From an uncultured Eubacteriales bacterium (GTDB taxonomy: Bacteria > Bacillota_A > Clostridia > Christensenellales > Aristaeellaceae): a stretch of 6,303 nucleotides of DNA. A model generated the notes under the pieces. The model was not told where the DNA came from, did no database searches, and saw only the letters and a list, made by a program, of their open reading frames with translations. Positions 1 through 4,216 of the stretch are shown here, one piece after another. The position numbers and the translations under genes are program-made. The stretch's first letter is position 1. Each line of letters opens with the position of its first letter. The stretch lies in the NCBI GenBank assembly GCA_900313545.1, contig OMRS01000246.1, positions 1 to 6,303 on the forward strand, in the 5' to 3' direction.

Positions 1-123
1 CTCCGGATTTCCCGTCCAGATCCGTTCCAGCTTTCTGGATTTGTCGTAAACACTCACCAGTTCCGCTCCAGCATCCGCAACGGTTACCCGCAGCTCCTCA
101 TTTTCAAGAATATGCTCCGTCAT
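1..123 (-). CDS. Aldose 1-epimerase-like protein, N-terminal 41 codons (truncated by window edge)
   Basis: An ATG at 123-121 opens a frame that runs without a stop to base 1, giving 41 codons. A ribosome binding site reading AGGAGG lies 8 bases upstream of the ATG. The peptide begins MTEHILENEELRVTVADAGA, continues ELVSVYDKSRKLERIWTGNP and ends in E at the edge. The pattern 'I-x-N-E-x-L-x-V-x-V-x-x-x-G-A-E-L-x-S' followed by a charged turn and 'IW-x-G-x-P' is the usual N-terminus of the LacX-like branch of the aldose 1-epimerase (mutarotase) superfamily. These proteins are usually around 290 residues, so most of this one lies outside the window, and the catalytic His and Glu residues cannot be checked. 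Known members interconvert sugar anomers or bind hexoses in the cytoplasm. The true substrate cannot be told from this fragment. I saw no convincing promoter; the gene lies downstream of the tRNA-Asn terminator on the same strand. Confidence 0.72.
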   Translation of the reverse strand, partial: MTEHILENEELRVTVADAGAELVSVYDKSRKLERIWTGNPE

Positions 124-370
124 CAGTTCACCCTCCTGTCAGAGATTTGTATCGTACATGCCGCAAATGAAGGATACGGCGGTTCAATACTGCAGGTGAC
201 AAGAACCGGCCGTATGGTCAGTGACTGCCGCGGCGCCCCGGGGCGTGTCCCTGATCACACAGCGGGATCTGTCTTATCACCCATAAGGCATTCATATCAC
301 ACGGAATCCATTCATTTTGAAAAAGCTCAGGACAGGCAGCCTCAGAGGAAGCCGCCAAAGCGTGAATAAG
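124..370. other. Intergenic leader between epimerase-like gene and tRNA terminator
   Basis: This stretch holds no supported gene. It is the upstream region of the epimerase-like gene on the minus strand. The only clear element is that gene's ribosome binding site near 132-137. There is a 12-base perfect palindrome, CGCCCCGGGGCG, at 234-245. Candidate -10 boxes on the minus strand (for example TACGAT near 150) lack a matching -35, so I do not call a promoter. ORFs that cross this stretch have no ribosome binding site and show no recognisable protein. Confidence 0.5.
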
Positions 371-416
371 AGAAAAATCCGAGCCAACCTCCAACAATGG
401 AAATTCGGCTCGGATT
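371..416 (-). terminator. Intrinsic terminator of tRNA-Asn
   Basis: On the minus strand AATCCGAGCC (416-407) pairs perfectly with GGCTCGGATT (385-376). The 10-bp stem is followed at once by a T-rich run (TTTTTCT, ending about 371). Inside the 21-base loop TCCA and TGGA (390-393 and 398-401) can pair as well, stacking a second short stem. It starts 10 bases after the CCA end of the tRNA, so it ends a monocistronic tRNA transcript. Confidence 0.88.
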
Positions 417-425
417 CTTCTGATA

Positions 426-500
<75 letters not shown>

Positions 501-787
501 ATATGTCTTTTTCGATCGAACGAGCGTATTATAATCCCCATCCTGCCCACTGTCAATCTTTTTTTCTCACAAGTGAGAGCAAAAACATTCATGCCATATC
601 ATAACTTATTTTCACCTTTATCCGTCATCTCTCCCAGTCATGAAGGAGGCATCCGAATGCCAGGTGAACATCTGTCAGAGTGTACTGACCCACCCGCAGC
701 TTTGGGTGATATCCGGCACGCCTCATCCGTCGCGGCTTCATGTCCATACGGAGGCTGTGCGCTTTGCCATGCGGCACCATTGCGGGA
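501..787. other. Intergenic region between tRNA-Asn and amidohydrolase 3' end
   Basis: This 287-base stretch contains the tRNA promoter at its left end. Beside it is a short inverted repeat, TCTCAC-AA-GTGAGA (565-578). To the right come three small hairpins in a row: GGCAT/ATGCC (648-661), GTCAG/CTGAC (674-689) and CACCC/GGGTG (691-708). None has a good U-run on the minus strand, so no clear terminator for the dehydrogenase-amidohydrolase unit is seen. The first hairpin, followed by TCCTTC on the minus strand, is the nearest thing to one. A plus-strand ORF at 657-824 is discussed in the findings. Confidence 0.45.
528..565 (-). promoter_or_regulatory. Consensus sigma-A promoter for tRNA-Asn with A-tract upstream
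   Basis: On the minus strand TTGACA (556-551) and TATAAT (533-528) are separated by exactly 17 bases, a perfect match to the housekeeping consensus. Directly upstream of the -35 is a run of seven A residues (565-559), which fits an UP-element-like A-tract. Transcription would start near 521, giving a leader of about 20 bases before the mature tRNA 5' end at 500. Such a strong promoter is expected for a stable RNA gene. Confidence 0.92.
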
Positions 788-1657
788 TCATTCAGCCATA
801 TGGTGCACATACGGCATATCCTGAAGCTTTCCGAACCGGTAAAACCCTTCCGCGTTGTCATGCAGGAACATCCTCTGTTCCGCTTCCGTCAGCAGCGAGG
901 ACCTGGGAACAAAATCCCAGCTCATCCGATACGTGATCGCCGTCATGGTGCGGGGATAATCCGATCCCCACATCAGCTTCTCCATCCCGCACTCGTCCCG
1001 GGCCTCGGCGATCGCCCGCACCGCGGAGGGATAGGGATAGAACTCGCTGTTGAACAGCCAGGTGATCCCGCCGCTTTCCACATAGACATTGGACAGCCGG
1101 GCCAGCCGAATCTGCTCCAGCCAGCCGGGCCGGGTCACCATTCCGAAATGCCCGATGGAGATCCGCACCGACGGATGTGCCCGGGCCATCTCCCGCAGGG
1201 AAGCAACCTGTGTATCCCCATCCGCCATATCGATGGCGACGAAGAGATCCTCTTTTTCGGCCCGATCAAACAGGTCGGCGCACTTCGTCAGGTCCGGATC
1301 CGCCAGCCTGCCGCCGCAGATCTTGATCCCGTCCACCCCGGAAAGGTCGCCCAGCGGCTTTTCCTCATACAGCGCCGTCACCCGAAAACGCTCCGGGTAT
1401 GCCCTTCGAACATGCCGCAGATACGCGTCCTGATTCCCGTCGATATATTCCTGGGTCACCACCGCGGCAGCCACCTGGGCAAAATCCATATTCGCAATCA
1501 GCCGCTCCGAGCAGTTTACCCCATCCGTCATATACGGCGGCAGCATCTGGCGGACTTCCCGTCCAAACTGGCTTTTTCCGCCTCCCAGATCATACACCGG
1601 CATCCCGTCGACCCGTCCATCCTGCCTGAGCCACAAATGCACATGCGCGTCAATCAT
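788..1657 (-). CDS. Amidohydrolase family protein, fuconolactonase-like (COG3618/Amidohydrolase_2 type)
   Basis: The 289-residue protein has the usual length for the Amidohydrolase_2 TIM-barrel family. It opens with DAHVHLW (His5 and His7, strand-1 metal or active-site motif), has IGHFG (His170) in the middle and WGSDYP (Asp233) near the C-terminus, all landmarks of the family. The strand-5 position, where metal-dependent members have His, reads FVAIDMADGD (Asp143 region). That suggests the lactonase-like, possibly metal-independent branch, which includes L-fuconolactonase and LigI-type lactonases. The ATG is supported by a GGAGG ribosome binding site 9 bases upstream (1671-1667). There is no signal peptide, so it should be cytoplasmic. 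It follows the dehydrogenase gene at 86 bases on the same strand. The likely job, by inference, is hydrolysis of a sugar lactone made by that enzyme. A metal-dependent decarboxylase or another hydrolase remains possible. Confidence 0.85.
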   Translation of the reverse strand: MIDAHVHLWLRQDGRVDGMPVYDLGGGKSQFGREVRQMLPPYMTDGVNCSERLIANMDFAQVAAAVVTQEYIDGNQDAYLRHVRRAYPERFRVTALYEEKPLGDLSGVDGIKICGGRLADPDLTKCADLFDRAEKEDLFVAIDMADGDTQVASLREMARAHPSVRISIGHFGMVTRPGWLEQIRLARLSNVYVESGGITWLFNSEFYPYPSAVRAIAEARDECGMEKLMWGSDYPRTMTAITYRMSWDFVPRSSLLTEAEQRMFLHDNAEGFYRFGKLQDMPYVHHMAE

Positions 1658-1743
1658 CTGTCTTCCCCTCCGTACGCCTGACTTCCAAACCCGTACGTCG
1701 CGCGTTCAGCTTTCCGCTTTTCCGGACGCCTTGTGCCAGTCAT
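1654..1743 (-). CDS. Possible 29-codon interstitial ORF between dehydrogenase and amidohydrolase
   Basis: An ATG at 1743-1741 follows the dehydrogenase TGA (1746-1744) with no base between them and in the same frame. The frame stays open for 29 codons and stops at a TGA that shares an ATGA overlap with the amidohydrolase start. The peptide begins MTGTRRPEKRKAERATYGFG and is very basic, and no family is recognised. A GGTGAGG-like purine run lies just before the ATG, but there is no separate strong ribosome binding site. It could be a translated coupling peptide, or simply an open spacer whose TGAATG and ATGA junctions arose by chance. The amidohydrolase has its own good ribosome binding site, so coupling is not required for its expression. 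Confidence 0.25.
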   Translation of the reverse strand: MTGTRRPEKRKAERATYGFGSQAYGGEDR

Positions 1744-2940
1744 TCACCTCACCCTGTCCCTGTTCCAGATCACGGCCGTTTTCATCGGCGCGGCTTTGCT
1801 GTAGATTTTATTCTCGTAGGCGCCGATCGGATCCGCGGCGAACTCCTCCCGGTCGATCAGCTCCACAATCTCGTCATACCGGCTGCGGGCAAGCAGATCG
1901 ATCGCCCGCTCCATATGATCCTGGCGGAAATTGATCGAACCGAAGATCAGATGGTTCTCAAACCCGAAAGGCATCGTGTCGAAGCTGATTTTCGGCCCCA
2001 GGGAGAAGGAGTTGTACAGTCCGTTGCACCCCAGTGCCTTGTGCGCGAAGGCGATCTCATGCTCCGCGTTTGTCCCGCTGACGCCAATGAAGCAGGTGGC
2101 CCTGCCTCCCAGCGCCTCGATGATCGCTCCGGCGCAGTCTGCAGGATCCGCAAAGGTATTGCGCAGATAGCCCGCCCCGGCCTGTTCCGTCGCAAAACGG
2201 ACCTTCAGGCCGTCCTCGGGGCTCCGGCCCACAAAAAGGATCTTCGCATTCGGATGCGCCTGCCGGATCACATCCCCGGCAAACATCCCGGTGGTTCCCA
2301 GACCAAAGATCACCGTCCGATCAAAAATCTCGTCCGCCGCGTACCGCCGGGCCGTCTCCAGGTCGCATCCACGCCTCCGGGCCGTCTGCCGGAACCAGTG
2401 AGCACTGCCCAGATCCTCCATCCTCTCCAGCTGGAACAGCATGCATGCATAGGGATCCGGGAATACCATCTTTTTGGCGAAGTCCAGCGGAATCTTCCCG
2501 TCCCTGGCATACCCCTCCGGAATGGACAGAAGCATGTCCGGGTTCACATACATGCTGTCGCAGAACAGGCCGTCCGCCTGATCGCAGCCGTACTCAAAGT
2601 AGGTTTCGTCCTCGGTATACCGGGTCGGATCTACGCTGTCGCCCCCTCGAATGAGCACGATGGCAAACCGGTTTTGCTCCGGCACCCAGACGATCCCTTC
2701 ATGACCGTTGATCAGCCGGTTCTGCCCCGCCGGGAATTTCGCGCTCAGTTCCCCCCTCCGGCCCATCTTCATCAGCTCGAAGTCCGTTCCGCAGAAGCCA
2801 ACCATCACGGGCTGCACCAGAACGCCCTCCTTCAGCGGTTCTCCACGCAGCCGCTGCCGGGGCGGGTTGATCAGCTCCACCTCTCCATAGACCAGAGGCC
2901 GTTGCGCGTCATTTTGAAACCATGTTCCCATTGCCTTCAT
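1744..2940 (-). CDS. Zinc-type medium-chain dehydrogenase, glucose 1-dehydrogenase-like
   Basis: This 398-residue protein belongs to the medium-chain alcohol/polyol dehydrogenase superfamily and most resembles the glucose 1-dehydrogenase branch. The N-terminal catalytic domain shows GFCGTD (Cys50, catalytic zinc ligand) and GHEG (His80, Glu81). PDP at about 161-163 sits where a Glu or Asp ligand is expected. The Rossmann domain shows GLGTTG at 213-218 after strand VIFG. FVGRS (Arg239) at the end of the second strand suggests a preference for NADP(H). The C-terminal GSINFRQDHMERAIDLLA segment is typical of the branch. The stretch that usually holds four structural-zinc cysteines (about 99-128) has only Cys119 and Cys127. 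Expected chemistry is oxidation of an aldose at C1 to a lactone; the sugar is unknown. The ATG is chosen because AGGAGG lies 9 bases upstream (2955-2950), and an earlier ATG is out of frame. It is the first gene of a unit with the amidohydrolase. Confidence 0.87.
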   Translation of the reverse strand: MKAMGTWFQNDAQRPLVYGEVELINPPRQRLRGEPLKEGVLVQPVMVGFCGTDFELMKMGRRGELSAKFPAGQNRLINGHEGIVWVPEQNRFAIVLIRGGDSVDPTRYTEDETYFEYGCDQADGLFCDSMYVNPDMLLSIPEGYARDGKIPLDFAKKMVFPDPYACMLFQLERMEDLGSAHWFRQTARRRGCDLETARRYAADEIFDRTVIFGLGTTGMFAGDVIRQAHPNAKILFVGRSPEDGLKVRFATEQAGAGYLRNTFADPADCAGAIIEALGGRATCFIGVSGTNAEHEIAFAHKALGCNGLYNSFSLGPKISFDTMPFGFENHLIFGSINFRQDHMERAIDLLARSRYDEIVELIDREEFAADPIGAYENKIYSKAAPMKTAVIWNRDRVR

Positions 2941-3359
2941 GACCCATTACCTCCTACTTCATACTTCAAATCCAAAGGATATCCATATTCTGATTTCCAG
3001 CATCGGTGCCGTTCCGGTTTGTGCAGCTGCGCAGAAAAGGACAAGGCAGCTCGCTTTTCCGTTTATCCCGGCAATCGGGCCCACTGAATCAGACCGTCTG
3101 ACCGGACATTCTATCGCAGACGCCTGCGCCCTTCTGCAAGAACAGGAACGGCAATTGAACCGGGTATCACACCGCCTGTGTCTGTATGCCGGTCTGCGTC
3201 TGAACAGTCCGTTTCAGATGATGTACGGAAAGGGACGGATCAGGCACGCCTTTTCACGGTTTTGCCCTGACCAAACGGCCTGGCAACGGCCAAAGGGGGG
3301 GCAATCCCCTCTGACATCTGATTACCCGCTGCAAACACCGCCACAGGGAAACGCATTCC
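2941..3359. other. 419-base intergenic region upstream of the dehydrogenase
   Basis: No convincing gene is seen between the CinA-like stop and the dehydrogenase start. On the minus strand this should hold the end of the cinA transcript and the leader of the dehydrogenase unit. Elements visible are a TCAGAC-C-GTCTGA inverted repeat (3089-3101) and six CAGAC/GTCTG pentamers at 3090-3202. There is a weak -10-like TAGAAT (minus, 3113-3108) with no good -35, and a small GGGG-CAAT-CCCC hairpin (3298-3309). A plus-strand frame of 143 codons (2939-3370) and a minus-strand frame of 38 codons (3356-3240) cross it without adequate ribosome binding sites or recognisable homology. No known riboswitch fold is recognised. 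Confidence 0.5.
3089..3101. repeat. Perfect 6-bp-arm inverted repeat, possible operator
   Basis: TCAGAC-C-GTCTGA is a perfect inverted repeat with a one-base centre, about 150 bases before the dehydrogenase start codon. A weak TAGAAT box on the minus strand (3113-3108) would place a transcription start near its edge, as expected for a repressor site. No regulator gene is present in the window, and the promoter itself is uncertain, so operator function is only a suggestion. Confidence 0.35.
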
Positions 3360-3905
3360 TCACTTTCTGACAGCGGGAATCAGCTGATCCGCGATCACAT
3401 CGGCCATATACAGTTTATAGGCAAAGCGGGAAACCTGCGCCGGCACCCTGCAGTGATATGCACGGGTCCCCTGTCTGGTGGCGATGGCGAAAAAGACTTC
3501 ACCGGGGACGCTGTCGGCATTGCCGGGGTCCGCATTGCCAAAGGTCCCTGTTATCCCTACACCGATATCCGAATCATACGCCTCCCTGCACACGTGTGCC
3601 ATGGCAACAGCCGTCTGTGCGGAATAGACCCCATAGGTACAGATGATCTTCTCTGATACCCCCTGCCGGATTTTCGCCTCATTCGAATAAGTGACAAACG
3701 CTCCCTTGATCACCGCGGAAGATCCTTCCGTGTCCGTAATCAGCGAAGCCACCTGTCCCGAGGTGCAGCTCTCCATCGTGGTGATGGTTACGTTGTTTTC
3801 GATCAGGGCTTCCGTCAGGATTCTGTATTTGTCCCGGACAGCGTTTTCATCGACGGTATCCTGCGTTCCGAACACTTCAAAGAGTTCCGTTTTTCCTTCC
3901 TTCAT
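3360..3905 (-). CDS. CinA C-terminal domain protein (nicotinamide-nucleotide amidohydrolase, PncC-like)
   Basis: The 181-residue protein matches the stand-alone CinA-C/PncC family, which deamidates nicotinamide mononucleotide to nicotinate mononucleotide in cytoplasmic pyridine-nucleotide salvage. Visible family motifs are TTMESCTSGQVAS at 42-54 (normally ESCTGG, with the conserved Ser46), GAFVTYSNEAK at 68-78 and GVGITGTFGNADPGN at 115-129 (normally TGIAGPxGG). PGEVFFAI at 134-141 follows. The protein carries an N-terminal extension of about 20 residues relative to the usual 160 or so. Deviations (Gly to Ser at 49, and the altered GTFGNADPG loop) make activity likely but not certain. The ATG at 3905 is preceded by AAGGAG and by GGAGAGGA closer in; another upstream ATG is out of frame. 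The MobA-like N-terminal domain of full CinA is absent. The gene stands alone, divergent from the rhomboid-like gene. Confidence 0.88.
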   Translation of the reverse strand: MKEGKTELFEVFGTQDTVDENAVRDKYRILTEALIENNVTITTMESCTSGQVASLITDTEGSSAVIKGAFVTYSNEAKIRQGVSEKIICTYGVYSAQTAVAMAHVCREAYDSDIGVGITGTFGNADPGNADSVPGEVFFAIATRQGTRAYHCRVPAQVSRFAYKLYMADVIADQLIPAVRK

Positions 3906-4012
3906 TCCTCTCCGTACTCCTTTTCTTCATCCGCGCCACCAGCCGGAAACGACTGTCAGGGCCCGAACTGCTGCTGTCCCGGATTCACTGCCGGGCCGTG
4001 GCAAATTCTATT

Positions 4013-4030
4013 AAAAAGTATACACTTTTT
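4013..4030. repeat. 18-base inverted repeat over the cinA promoter, operator candidate
   Basis: AAAAAGT-ATAC-ACTTTTT has 7-base perfect arms around a 4-base centre and overlaps the -10 box of the predicted cinA-like promoter. Its form, AT-rich arms with a GTATAC core, is like sites for small dimeric winged-helix repressors such as GntR/YtrA-type proteins, but no particular regulator can be named. Confidence 0.45.
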
Positions 4031-4044
4031 CATTCCCTCCGCAA
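4017..4044 (-). promoter_or_regulatory. Probable promoter of the cinA-like gene
   Basis: On the minus strand TTGCGG (4044-4039) and TATACT (4022-4017) are separated by 16 bases. The -10 matches consensus at five of six positions and the -35 at three of six. The predicted start near 4010 gives a leader of about 105 bases. The -10 lies inside the AAAAAGT-ATAC-ACTTTTT inverted repeat, which suggests that a repressor could block it. Confidence 0.55.
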
Positions 4045-4069
4045 CCCTGTCCTCCGTCCATTTTTGTCC

Positions 4070-4087
4070 GTTGTTCAGGGTTGTTCA
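4070..4087. repeat. Pair of GTTGTTCA direct repeats with 10-base period
   Basis: GTTGTTCA occurs at 4070-4077 and again at 4080-4087, one helical turn apart, so both copies face the same side of the DNA. They lie about 26 bases upstream of the cinA -35 and 68 bases upstream of the rhomboid-like gene's -35. Tandem copies in phase with the helix fit a binding site for an activator, but they may be fortuitous. Confidence 0.35.
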
Positions 4088-4154
4088 AAGAAGGCCCCGC
4101 CCCTGGATCCCGCACGCCCTTCCGCCCCTCGCCTCAGGGTCTTCTCTTTCCGGC

Positions 4155-4183
4155 TTGACAGTGCACTCTCCGCGCGCTAAAGT
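4155..4183 (+). promoter_or_regulatory. Promoter of the rhomboid-like gene
   Basis: TTGACA (4155-4160) and TAAAGT (4178-4183) are spaced by exactly 17 bases. The -35 is perfect and the -10 matches four of six. Transcription would begin near 4190, leaving a short leader of about 27 bases with an AAGGAGG ribosome binding site at 4203-4209. The AGTGCACT palindrome at 4160-4167 falls at the -35/spacer junction. Confidence 0.78.
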
Positions 4184-4216
4184 ATTTTTACCAGTTTATC
4201 CAAAGGAGGAAATGTT

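Larger units (their letters stand above)
3906..4216. other. Divergent regulatory region between cinA-like and rhomboid-like genes
   Basis: This 311-base region separates two divergent genes and holds no gene. It contains a promoter for each side, annotated separately. An 18-base inverted repeat, AAAAAGT-ATAC-ACTTTTT (4013-4030), lies over the minus-strand -10. Two GTTGTTCA direct repeats (4070-4077, 4080-4087) are exactly 10 bases apart. An AGTGCACT palindrome (4160-4167) lies at the plus-strand -35/spacer junction. GC-rich hairpins (CCCGG/CCGGG at 3978-3995) lie in what would be the cinA leader. The stretch 4090-4150 is strongly pyrimidine-rich on the plus strand. Confidence 0.6.

Noticed and set aside
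625..861. 78-codon minus-strand frame overlapping the amidohydrolase 3' end
   Set aside because: It begins inside the amidohydrolase in another frame without a ribosome binding site and shows no known family.
740..1681. 313-codon plus-strand frame
   Set aside because: It is antisense to the amidohydrolase, which has family motifs and a good ribosome binding site. The plus frame has no ribosome binding site and a Pro/His/Arg-rich composition typical of shadow frames in GC-rich genes.
1915..3087. 390-codon plus-strand frame
   Set aside because: It is an antisense shadow of the dehydrogenase, which carries clear zinc and Rossmann motifs. No recognisable protein is seen on the plus strand.
3240..3356. 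38-codon minus-strand frame just after the cinA stop
   Set aside because: Only a TGAGGA run abuts the ATG, and the peptide has no recognisable features. Too weak to annotate.
2939..3370. 143-codon plus-strand frame across the intergenic gap
   Set aside because: No ribosome binding site precedes its ATG, no family is recognised, and it overlaps the cinA end. Noted only as part of the unexplained gap.
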